A DNA stretch of 53,985 nt from Nitrososphaeraceae archaeon (lineage in GTDB: Archaea > Thermoproteota > Nitrososphaeria > Nitrososphaerales > Nitrososphaeraceae). The notes under the pieces were generated by a model. The model was not told the origin of the DNA. It ran no database searches and saw only the letters and a list, made by a program, of their open reading frames with translations. This document shows positions 18,949-25,975 of the stretch, piece after piece (the first letter of the stretch is position 1; every line of letters begins with the position of its first letter). The stretch lies in the NCBI GenBank assembly GCA_016782225.1, contig JADDOW010000009.1:1-53985 (forward strand), given 5' to 3'. A program made the translations under genes and the position numbers.

Positions 18949-20184
18949 TTAGCTAATGATTTTGAAATTTATGTTTTGTTTCTTAAACAAATCAATCAAT
19001 AAATCTGATTGATCTCTATTTTCAAACTCCAGACTCAAATAAACTCCAGCAGTTCCAGCGGGTATGTTAGAACTAAGTCTATCATGAACAACCTCCACAA
19101 TATTAACATGGGCTTTAGAAATCTCATCCACTATATTTTTTAATGCTCCGGGTTTGTCTGGCAAATCCACAAATATCTTTAACAATCGTCCTGTTTGCAT
19201 CAATCCCTTTGCAACTACCTGTCCTAGAAGGTACATGTCAACATTCCCGCCAGATATTATAGAAACAATATTTTTCTTGTTTGGTGTTCTAATTCTTTCG
19301 TTAGAGATAAGGTACGCAAGTGATGCGGCTCCAGCTGGCTCTGCTACAATTTTTGATCTCTCCATTAACAAAAACATTGCTTTCACTATGGACAAATCAT
19401 CAACTAAAACAATATCATCAACATATTTTTTAACAAGTTCAAATGTTAGTTTCCCAGGGGTTTTAACAGAAATGCCATCGGCAATTGTGTACCCATTTTG
19501 AAACTTTGTTATTTTATTTTCCTGTATTGATTTTTTCATTTTGGGATAAGCGGCAGATTCTACACCTATTATTTTCACATTAGGTTTAAGGGATTTAAAC
19601 ACCAAGGCAATTCCAGCAATCAAGCCACCTCCTCCAACAGGTACATAGACTTCGTCAATATGTTTTAGGTCTTCCAATAATTCTAAACCTATTGTACCCT
19701 GGCCTGCAATAACGCTTGGATCTTCAAATGCGGGTATTATTGTTTTGTTTTCTTTGTCAGCCATCTCTTTAATTGATGCGGATGATTCGTCATAATCATT
19801 TCCATATCTTATCACTTTAGCTCCGTAGGATTTGGTAGCTGCTATTTTTGCTGGTGAGGCGTTTTTTGGCATTATAATGGTACATGGAATATTGCTCATT
19901 GCAGAAGCGTAGGCAACCCCCTGAGCATGATTACCTGCAGATGCGGCTATTACACCGTTTTTCTTTAAATCATCAGGAATGTTGTTTATCTTTGTAATCG
20001 CCCCTCTGACTTTGAAGGATCCAGTCTTTTGCAGACATTCTAGTTTAAGGTAAATATTATTACCGCAAATATTAGAAAAGGTTGTGGATTTTAGCATCTC
20101 AATTTTCCTGATATTTGACTGTGAAAGAATTTTTTGAGATTCCTTTATATGATTTAAATCTATTACGGAAATTTCTTTTCCCAA
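18949..20184 (-). CDS. ilvA: Threonine ammonia-lyase with C-terminal ACT domain
   Basis: The 411-aa PLP enzyme has the Schiff-base Lys in TGSFKVRGA (about residue 60), SAGNHAQGVA (about 87), VPVGGGGLIAG (glycine loop for the PLP phosphate, about 180) and a C-terminal ACT domain opening FVDLPDKPGALKNIV (about residue 338). It deaminates threonine to 2-oxobutanoate, the first step toward isoleucine. The ACT domain suggests allosteric control by an amino acid. The length matches the TdcB-plus-ACT form (about 400 aa). It could also act on serine. Confidence 0.93.
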   Translation of the reverse strand: MGKEISVIDLNHIKESQKILSQSNIRKIEMLKSTTFSNICGNNIYLKLECLQKTGSFKVRGAITKINNIPDDLKKNGVIAASAGNHAQGVAYASAMSNIPCTIIMPKNASPAKIAATKSYGAKVIRYGNDYDESSASIKEMADKENKTIIPAFEDPSVIAGQGTIGLELLEDLKHIDEVYVPVGGGGLIAGIALVFKSLKPNVKIIGVESAAYPKMKKSIQENKITKFQNGYTIADGISVKTPGKLTFELVKKYVDDIVLVDDLSIVKAMFLLMERSKIVAEPAGAASLAYLISNERIRTPNKKNIVSIISGGNVDMYLLGQVVAKGLMQTGRLLKIFVDLPDKPGALKNIVDEISKAHVNIVEVVHDRLSSNIPAGTAGVYLSLEFENRDQSDLLIDLFKKQNINFKIIS

Positions 20185-20287
20185 TTGAAAAAAGATTTAA
20201 GGTTTATTTAAATTTAGTTGTTTTAGATTTCAGCTGTTTTATTTTCGTGTAGGTGGTTTGGAACACTATTTCTATAAATGAGAAATT

Positions 20288-21166
20288 TTAAGAACTGTTT
20301 TTAAAGATATTGATAAGGGGAGAAAATCCTTGTTCAATTTTTGATATTTCGGTTTTATTTATTTTTTCAAAATTGATAACAGAGGTTTTTTCTTTGGTTT
20401 TTTTATTTTTTATTAACTCAAAATCTATATTGAATGCTATTCCCTCTTCTCCAATCATCAATTTGTTAGAGTCAATTGATGCAGGGTTTATTTGATATAA
20501 CTCGATTGTAAAGTTTTCTAGCTCTTTTTTTAAGGATTGTATCTTTTGTGAATTTTGGTTAAATTCTGGGAATGTACTTTCTACTTCAGATGCTTTTTCA
20601 GTCAGGCTTTTAGAAAGATCTTGTTTGGTAAAAAGTTCCTCAAACAATTTGGTATTATCCGTATCTTTATAGCCTAAATTTTCTAATTCTTGTTTTATCA
20701 ATTGATCACCTTTTATTGAAATCTCATTTTTAACATTGGAATTTCTTTCCTCCAACTCTCTGATTCTTTTACTTATGCTGATAATCTCTTTATCCGGTTT
20801 ATAATATAAAAGAGCATGGAATTGAATCCCCATATAAATATAAAAATAATAATTTCCAATTTCCGTACTGATTTGAAAGAAAATTCTATGTAAATCGTCA
20901 GTTTTTGCTGATTGAACAGGAACAACCTTCCAGTTGTTTAATGTAGCGACTTCTTTTTCCTTAATGAAAAAATAATTTAATACCCTATCTGGATCAAAAG
21001 TATTTGTTTCTATAACCGTAAAGTCAGCCAACATTACTTTTATTTTCGCAGTTTGAAGATTCTCTTTTATTGAATTTTCAAAGCTAACTCTAAGGTCGTC
21101 ATTTACCCTATTGATAAATTTAACGAATTCGAAATCTTTTCCTTTTTCATTGATGGGCAACCTCAT
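20288..21166 (-). CDS. Coiled-coil protein of unknown function
   Basis: This 292-aa soluble protein has a mixed alpha/beta N-terminal half (about residues 1-125, with the aromatic stretch NYYFYIYMGIQFHALLYY). A charged coiled coil follows (about residues 130-225: ISISKRIRELEERNSN..., then KIQSLKKELENF), and then a short C-terminal domain. There are no Cys clusters, P-loop or membrane segments. It is divergent from the RAM-domain gene with a 93-bp shared upstream region. I recognise no family; probably a lineage-specific conserved protein. Confidence 0.6.
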   Translation of the reverse strand: MRLPINEKGKDFEFVKFINRVNDDLRVSFENSIKENLQTAKIKVMLADFTVIETNTFDPDRVLNYFFIKEKEVATLNNWKVVPVQSAKTDDLHRIFFQISTEIGNYYFYIYMGIQFHALLYYKPDKEIISISKRIRELEERNSNVKNEISIKGDQLIKQELENLGYKDTDNTKLFEELFTKQDLSKSLTEKASEVESTFPEFNQNSQKIQSLKKELENFTIELYQINPASIDSNKLMIGEEGIAFNIDFELIKNKKTKEKTSVINFEKINKTEISKIEQGFSPLINIFKNSS

Positions 21167-21259
21167 TAAAATTTACAATTGAATGAATCTATTTATTATT
21201 TAAACGAGCTCTCCGCACCTATCAATAGATTAAAATAACATTTTATAAATTAATATGCA

Positions 21260-21508
21260 ATGCCTACTGCATATATTTTGATAAACAGTATTTTAGGAAA
21301 AGAAGAAGAAATAATAAAACAGATTTCGCAAATAAAGCAAGTAAAAGAGGTACGGGGCACATATGGGGTGCATGACATTTTTGTCAAGATTCAAACAGAC
21401 TCAGTAGATGAAATGAATAACACTATTACATCAAATATAAGAAAGATAAACGGCATAACATCTACCGTGACACTTGTTTCTATTCCTGAGCAGGGCGGAA
21501 GAGATTAA
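21260..21508 (+). CDS. Stand-alone Lrp/AsnC ligand-binding (RAM) domain protein
   Basis: The 82-aa product is just the alpha-beta sandwich of Lrp/AsnC regulators: MPTAYILINS as the first strand, KEVRGTYGVHDIFVKI as the central ligand-contact region, and TSTVTLVSI as the last strand. The DNA-binding helix-turn-helix is absent. Such RAM/SraA-like proteins form oligomers that bind amino acids and may act as sensors or modulate full Lrp proteins. It is paralogous to the same-length protein encoded at 42146-42394, which also begins with MPTAY. Confidence 0.88.
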   Translation: MPTAYILINSILGKEEEIIKQISQIKQVKEVRGTYGVHDIFVKIQTDSVDEMNNTITSNIRKINGITSTVTLVSIPEQGGRD

Positions 21509-21520
21509 GACAATTTCCTT

Positions 21521-21700
21521 TTATTTATTTTTCAATACCATGAAAAACAAAAGGGTAACTATAAGGACACTAGTCCATCCTATAGACCCCACTATAAGAA
21601 AGATCGAATAAATTGGTATTAGCAAAGCTATGCCCGCAACAACAGCCCCTATACACCACATAACTAGTAAAATTTGAACATTAATTTCGGAGACTTTCAT
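21521..21700 (-). CDS. Small two-helix membrane protein
   Basis: I start this 59-aa product at the ATG at 21700 (MKVSEINVQ). An upstream ATG at 21730 is in frame but would overlap the gene before it by 23 nt. Two hydrophobic segments (about residues 9-31 and 33-56) fill most of the protein. It follows the 58-aa CHH/CSSC gene on the same strand with a 7-bp gap, so the two are probably cotranscribed. The function is unknown. Confidence 0.55.
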   Translation of the reverse strand: MKVSEINVQILLVMWCIGAVVAGIALLIPIYSIFLIVGSIGWTSVLIVTLLFFMVLKNK

Positions 21701-21707
21701 AGTTTCT

Positions 21708-21884
21708 TTATCCCCTAATATCCTCATCAAAACCTTCGATGGTATTCAAAATCTTTCCGCAACTACTGCAAATTTGGTATTCGATGAAGTCAAAATCGTT
21801 GTATTTCCTATATGAAAAGGCGTCTTTGTGATGGCAAAAAAAATTTTTAAAGTTCTTTATCATATTTTCTATTAGTCCCACCAT
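21708..21884 (-). CDS. 58-aa putative zinc-binding miniprotein
   Basis: The ORF reads MVGLIENMIKNFKNFF, then CHHKDAF, then ICSSCGKILNT, ending EDIRG. One Cys-His-His group and one CxxCG knuckle make a small metal site likely. The start could be the ATG at 21884 or an in-frame ATG seven codons later. It lies between the tRNA-Phe gene and the two-helix membrane miniprotein, on the same strand as both. Short Cys-knuckle proteins are common in archaea and usually unassigned. Confidence 0.5.
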   Translation of the reverse strand: MVGLIENMIKNFKNFFCHHKDAFSYRKYNDFDFIEYQICSSCGKILNTIEGFDEDIRG

Positions 21885-21893
21885 ATCTAATAG

Positions 21894-21986
21894 TGCCGCC
21901 GGTGAGATTTGAGCTCACGACAGCTCGGTCTTCAGCTTCACCCTATATAAATAGTCGAGTGCTCTTCCAGGCTGAGCTACGACGGC
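21894..21986 (-). tRNA. tRNA-Phe (anticodon GAA) with an intron
   Basis: Read on the minus strand, a 7-bp acceptor stem (GCCGTCG with CGGCGGC, one G-U) is followed by TA, a GCTC/GAGC D stem, a 5-bp T stem GTGAG/CTCAC with loop CTCAAAT, and discriminator A. No CCA is encoded. After removing 19 nt (21937-21955) the anticodon arm is CTCGG-CTGAAGA-CCGAG, giving anticodon GAA for Phe. An AT-rich TATA-like stretch (about 22003-22020) lies upstream. Confidence 0.88.
21937..21955 (-). other. Intron in tRNA-Phe at a non-canonical position
   Basis: Nineteen nucleotides (ACTATTTATATAGGGTGAA on the minus strand) interrupt the 5' side of the anticodon stem, before the anticodon. Removing them between positions 30 and 31 restores a perfect 5-bp stem. 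Shifting the cut downstream would leave an A-C mismatch at 31-39. The insert can itself fold CTAT against ATAG. The usual archaeal position is 37/38. I could not fit a strict bulge-helix-bulge by eye. Confidence 0.65.
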
Positions 21987-22140
21987 ACAGAGTAGTTTGT
22001 GTAGTTTTATAATATATATATTATTGCTTTACTTTTATTTGCATATCATCAATCGTTTAGTTTAAATTCTTATGTTAATTCTTTAGGAAAATTTAATCTT
22101 AATCTAAATTAGTGAATTAGAGTATGTTAAAGGATTAGCT

Positions 22141-22204
22141 ATGACAAGTAAAGATGAGTTAAACAATGATGCATCAATGACAAGTAAAGATGAGTTAAAC
22201 AATG
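22141..22204 (+). repeat. 28-nt direct repeat, 36-nt period, inside the zinc-finger gene
   Basis: The 28 nt at 22141-22168 recur without mismatch at 22177-22204. The repeat begins at the start codon, so it duplicates the first nine codons (MTSKDELNN), including a second possible ATG. A recent tandem duplication is the simplest explanation. Confidence 0.9.
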
Positions 22205-22359
22205 CAGCTAATGAATCATCTATGATGGAAAGCCCTGAAGAAAAAAAAAGAAGGTTCCTTATAGAATTTGAAAATCCATTTAAGTGTGACAAATGCAATG
22301 AAAGGTTTAAAAAGAAAAAATATCTTCGCGAACACAAAGGTGAAGTTCATGCATATTAG
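22141..22359 (+). CDS. C2H2 zinc-finger miniprotein
   Basis: The 72-aa product ends in a classical C2H2 finger: FKCDKCNERF, then KKKKYLREHKGEVH (C-x2-C-x12-H-x4-H, about residues 49-70). The N-terminal part is acidic, Ser/Asn-rich and contains the duplicated peptide MTSKDELNN (residues 1-9 and 13-21), so translation could start at either copy. Single-finger C2H2 proteins in archaea are thought to bind nucleic acid or protein; the basic finger fits DNA or RNA binding. Confidence 0.7.
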   Translation: MTSKDELNNDASMTSKDELNNAANESSMMESPEEKKRRFLIEFENPFKCDKCNERFKKKKYLREHKGEVHAY

Positions 22360-22470
22360 TTTCAGGTTGGTAAACCATGACGCATTATTTTCCAGACCTA
22401 ATTTGGCATATGCAAATAAAATAGATCTGCACAATAACATTATTTAATACTGTTTAAAACAATATCCAAA

Positions 22471-23028
22471 ATGAAAATATATACCAAAACTGGTGACAAT
22501 GGAGAGACTAGCCTTTTCAATGGTGCTCGAGTTAGGAAAAACAATGCCAGAATAATAACATATGGAGTTGTAGATGAGGTTAACAGCCATGTTGGATTGC
22601 TATTGTGTTACACAAACAGGGAAGAAAAATTCAAAGAAGTTTCCGCAATATTATCAAAAGTTCAAAATCAATTATTTGTTTTGGGTAGTGACCTCGCAAA
22701 TCCAGATACAAAGTTAAAAGACTATCCAAGAATTAATAATGAGGACATAGTTTTTGTTGAAAACTCAATAGATAAGTTTGATAGGAACTTGGAGCCACTT
22801 AAGTCATTTATTTTACCAGGTGGCTCGGTAGAATCATCTTATTGTCACATAATTAGAACAATCATTAGAAGAGCCGAGGTAAACATTGTAAATTTATTTG
22901 TAAACGATGAGACAGGTAGTAAGTCATGTTTGATCTATTTGAATAGGTTATCGGATCTATTCTTTGTCATTTCAAGGGTTATTAACAAATTAAAAAACAT
23001 TCAGGATATCCCTTGGAAACCAAGTTAA
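22471..23028 (+). CDS. Cob(I)alamin adenosyltransferase, PduO type
   Basis: The 185-aa product carries the PduO/MMAB signatures: YTKTGDNGETSLFNG (about residues 4-18), TYGVVDEVNSHVG (about 31-43), and FILPGGSVESSYCHIIRTII with RRAEV (about 112-136). It moves the adenosyl group of ATP to cob(I)alamin to form coenzyme B12; the product works as a trimer in the cytosol. Thaumarchaea make cobalamin, so this fits the organism. Length is typical (about 180-190 aa). Start ATG at 22471. Confidence 0.93.
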   Translation: MKIYTKTGDNGETSLFNGARVRKNNARIITYGVVDEVNSHVGLLLCYTNREEKFKEVSAILSKVQNQLFVLGSDLANPDTKLKDYPRINNEDIVFVENSIDKFDRNLEPLKSFILPGGSVESSYCHIIRTIIRRAEVNIVNLFVNDETGSKSCLIYLNRLSDLFFVISRVINKLKNIQDIPWKPS

Positions 23029-23123
23029 AGGATTTGATTGAGCCTAATGCCAAATATTGGTTTTTTATCTCTTTCTGACACTCGTATCACCAATTTTCCA
23101 TCTTTGAATATAATTTTAGACAT
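23025..23123 (-). CDS. Possible 32-aa protein
   Basis: A short ORF, MSKIIFKDGKLVIRV... ending RLNQIL, has a charged, beta-rich composition that looks coding rather than random. It lies in the otherwise empty 395-nt gap after the adenosyltransferase gene and overlaps that gene's stop by a few nt on the opposite strand. No family recognised, and length alone makes it uncertain. Confidence 0.35.
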   Translation of the reverse strand: MSKIIFKDGKLVIRVSERDKKPIFGIRLNQIL

Positions 23124-23424
23124 CTTTAATAAAAAGAGCCACAAATCAACATATTAGGGATTAGTGATTATGCCATATTCAAAAAAAAATTTGTTTACAG
23201 TTTTACAATCAAATAATTTTACATCCTAATGATAATCTAATAAATCACTAGTCTAAATCAAATTAAGAATACGGATATGTGGATTTATGAATGATTTTTA
23301 AAGAGATATCAATCAAAACAAAAAAAAGGAACATATGCAAAATTACAAATAACGAAATAAATTCATCTAATTCCACACCCATCTTAAAAAGAATTAAATT
23401 GTTTTTAATTTTACGTTTGAATTA

Positions 23425-23592
23425 ATGACTCAGGTTATCAATGTCTTGCTTATAGTGCTTGTTACAGTTTTTCTCTCTGTAATTGCATCTTTATTAACAG
23501 TTCTTTTAGATAATACGGTGGACATAAGAGGTTTTATAACAAGCATTCCAAAATTGATATTGCATGAGAATTCGGTATCTGATATTTTATAA
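23425..23592 (+). CDS. 55-aa single-helix membrane protein
   Basis: The ORF starts MTQVINVLLIVLVTVFLS with one strong transmembrane segment (about residues 4-28), then a short soluble tail ending HENSVSDIL. It ends 27 bp before the HD-domain gene on the same strand and may share its transcript. No family recognised. Confidence 0.5.
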   Translation: MTQVINVLLIVLVTVFLSVIASLLTVLLDNTVDIRGFITSIPKLILHENSVSDIL

Positions 23593-23619
23593 AAACAGGT
23601 TTGCACTATATGATACAAT

Positions 23620-24252
23620 ATGAATAAGGAACCAGAGTTTAGCATTGGAGAGATTTCCTCATTTTTGGATCATTTTTATAAACTTAAGGAGATAAAGCGA
23701 ACAGGTTGGAAAACAAAACTGCATTTAGATGATGCGGAATCAGTGGCGGAGCACACCCTTGCCATGATCGTTTTTGCCCTGTTATTTTCAGAGTATAGCA
23801 ATTATTCCTTAAATAGAACAATAAAAATAATCAAAATGATATTGATTCACGATTTAGGAGAATCAATAATTGGAGACTATGAACCAAAAACAATAGAATT
23901 TGCTAAGAAAAAACATTTGGAAAATATTGCGATCAATGCCATAATTGCAAAGATTCCGTGGAACGCAATTAAAAGTAATTATTATGGATTATGGAAAGAA
24001 TTTGATGAAAACAAAACAGAAACATCAAAAATAATTCATTTGATTGACAAACTCGAAATGGCAATTCAGGCAAAATATTATTTGGATAATAGAAAAGGCA
24101 TTAAAAAAGAAGACATAAGGCCATTTTTGGAATCAGCCTCAAGCTATGTCATTCAAAATCACAACAACAAAGACATCACAAAGAGCATTAACATAGACAT
24201 TGGAAAAGACATTGAGGAAATAGAACAAATATTACTTTATTTATGTAAATAG
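23620..24252 (+). CDS. HD-domain phosphohydrolase (YfbR/HDDC2-like)
   Basis: The 210-aa product has the HD-domain ligands in order: DDAESVAEHTLAM (first His, about residue 44), LIHDLGES (the HD pair, about 79-80), and HLIDKLEMAIQAKYY (the last Asp, about 147). The arrangement matches the HDDC2/YfbR group, which removes phosphate from deoxynucleoside 5'-monophosphates with divalent metal. A 5-bp gap to the next ORF suggests an operon of this gene, a 111-aa protein and possibly the LOR/SDH gene. Confidence 0.85.
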   Translation: MNKEPEFSIGEISSFLDHFYKLKEIKRTGWKTKLHLDDAESVAEHTLAMIVFALLFSEYSNYSLNRTIKIIKMILIHDLGESIIGDYEPKTIEFAKKKHLENIAINAIIAKIPWNAIKSNYYGLWKEFDENKTETSKIIHLIDKLEMAIQAKYYLDNRKGIKKEDIRPFLESASSYVIQNHNNKDITKSINIDIGKDIEEIEQILLYLCK

Positions 24253-24257
24253 TATAC

Positions 24258-24593
24258 ATGCAATATTTTGTGGCCCTAAAAATTGGTGAAAAAAGAGTTA
24301 AGGATGCTCGAGAGTTGTTATCCAAATTTCTAAATGGTAAATATAACCAAGCTATGCCCGCACTGGCTCTTAAAGATAATAAAACTAACGTTTGGGAACC
24401 GGTTGGTGAAGAAAATTATTTTGCTGTAGTAGAATCACAACAAGGATACCTTATTGCGATTTGCGACAAAAATGGCATTGCCAAATCTATTGCAAACTGG
24501 TTTCCCGAAGGGGAAAAAAACGAAATAGTAAACATTTTAAAAACAAAAGCAGGATTGGAGCAGCATTTAGGGGACATATCATTGCCAGTTTAA
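24258..24593 (+). CDS. Conserved hypothetical 111-aa protein
   Basis: This small alpha/beta protein begins MQYFVALKIGEKRVKDAREL, with a central NYFAVVESQQGYLIAICDKN strand pair and a charged C-terminal helix (EKNEIVNILKTKAGLEQHLG). There are no Cys, P-loop or membrane features. It starts 5 bp after the HD-domain gene and so is almost surely cotranslated with it. I recognise no family. Confidence 0.6.
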   Translation: MQYFVALKIGEKRVKDARELLSKFLNGKYNQAMPALALKDNKTNVWEPVGEENYFAVVESQQGYLIAICDKNGIAKSIANWFPEGEKNEIVNILKTKAGLEQHLGDISLPV

Positions 24594-24650
24594 CTTTGAT
24601 TTTATCCATGGAAAAGAAATTTTAAAAACCACTTAGATAAACTAACATAG

Positions 24651-25889
24651 TTGGAAAAATTTGAACAAGAGATTGAAGTTAAAGGGCACCTGGTAGACTC
24701 GTCGATTCTGACCCGCATATTTGACAAGATTATGGACTTAAAGGGAGATTTTACGGTTGTAGAGTTTTCAATTGGAAAAAGAAAGCAGGATCACAGTTAT
24801 GCCCGCTTACTAGTTAAGGGAAACAACGAAGAACACTTGTCAAATATTTTGGAGTTTATTTATAGAGAGGGAGCAACTTCTGTGTCTTTAGATGAGGTGA
24901 AATGTATAGCATCACCAAATGATATGGTTTTACCAGATGATTTTTATAGCACAACAAACAACCTGACGCAAATATTTTTTCACGGTCAATGGATAGATGT
25001 CGATAACATGATGATGGACAAATGCATTGTTTTAGATCCAGACAGAATGACAGCCCAATGCAAAATCATTCGAGATGTCAAAAGGGGGGAACTAGTAGTT
25101 ACCGGAGAAAGGGGAATCAGAATAATACCACAGGAACGGCCAAGGGAGGGGGTCGATATTTTTCAATTCATGAGCAGCACTAGCTCAAGTGAACGGCCTT
25201 CACAGCAGATAGCGATAAAAGTTGCACTTGACATATACAAAACAAAACAAGAAGGGGGAAAAATCATCGTTGTGTCGGGTCCAGTAATAGTTCATTCAGG
25301 TTCTTCAGATATTTTGGCGAAACTAATCAGGTATGGTTACGTAAACGGAATTTTGGCCGGAAATGCATTAGCTGTGCATGATATTGAGAATTCACTACTA
25401 GGCACTTCATTAGGAATGCATGTTGTTGATGGAACTTTGGCAGTTCGCGGACACCGCAATCACATGATAATTGTAAACGAAGTTTTTAAAGCTGGTTCGA
25501 TTAAATCAATGGTTGAGAAAAAGACACTAAAAAGCGGAATAATGTATGAGTGCATAGTTAATAAAGTTCCTTTTGTGTTATGCGGTTCAATAAGGGATGA
25601 TGGACCGATACCTGATGTTATTACAGATATTGTGGACGCCCAAAGACAATACAAAGAACTACTTAAAGATGCAAAGTTGGTATTGATGTTTTCCTCCATG
25701 CTTCATTCAATAGCAGTTGGTAACATGATACCTGCTTCTGTCAAGGTTATTGCAGTTGATATAAACCAATCAGTAGTTACAAAACTGCTTGACAGAGGAA
25801 CAACGCAGGCAATAGGAATCGTAACAGACATTGGTTCATTCCTGCCCCTAGTAATGAAACACTTGCAATCACTGATGAACTCAAATTAA
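24651..25889 (+). CDS. LOR/SDH-domain protein, TIGR00300-type, probable ornithine cyclodeaminase
   Basis: The 412-aa product has an N-terminal LOR/SDH regulatory-like domain (EIEVKGHLVDSSILTRIFD, about residues 6-24) and a C-terminal Rossmann-like domain with VVSGPVIVHSG, GILAGNALAVHDIENSL and VIAVDINQSVVTKL. This architecture is the TIGR00300 family, whose archaeal and cyanobacterial members include NAD-dependent ornithine cyclodeaminases (ornithine to proline plus ammonia). The activity is inferred from the family. The start is TTG at 24651, directly before the conserved first strand; no ATG lies nearby. Confidence 0.78.
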   Translation: MEKFEQEIEVKGHLVDSSILTRIFDKIMDLKGDFTVVEFSIGKRKQDHSYARLLVKGNNEEHLSNILEFIYREGATSVSLDEVKCIASPNDMVLPDDFYSTTNNLTQIFFHGQWIDVDNMMMDKCIVLDPDRMTAQCKIIRDVKRGELVVTGERGIRIIPQERPREGVDIFQFMSSTSSSERPSQQIAIKVALDIYKTKQEGGKIIVVSGPVIVHSGSSDILAKLIRYGYVNGILAGNALAVHDIENSLLGTSLGMHVVDGTLAVRGHRNHMIIVNEVFKAGSIKSMVEKKTLKSGIMYECIVNKVPFVLCGSIRDDGPIPDVITDIVDAQRQYKELLKDAKLVLMFSSMLHSIAVGNMIPASVKVIAVDINQSVVTKLLDRGTTQAIGIVTDIGSFLPLVMKHLQSLMNSN

Positions 25890-25975
25890 AACACAACATT
25901 TACGCTTATGGTTTTTACAATAAAGATATAAAGGCTTGACACAGCCTCAAATATGGCAAAAAGGGTTCTGTTTGT

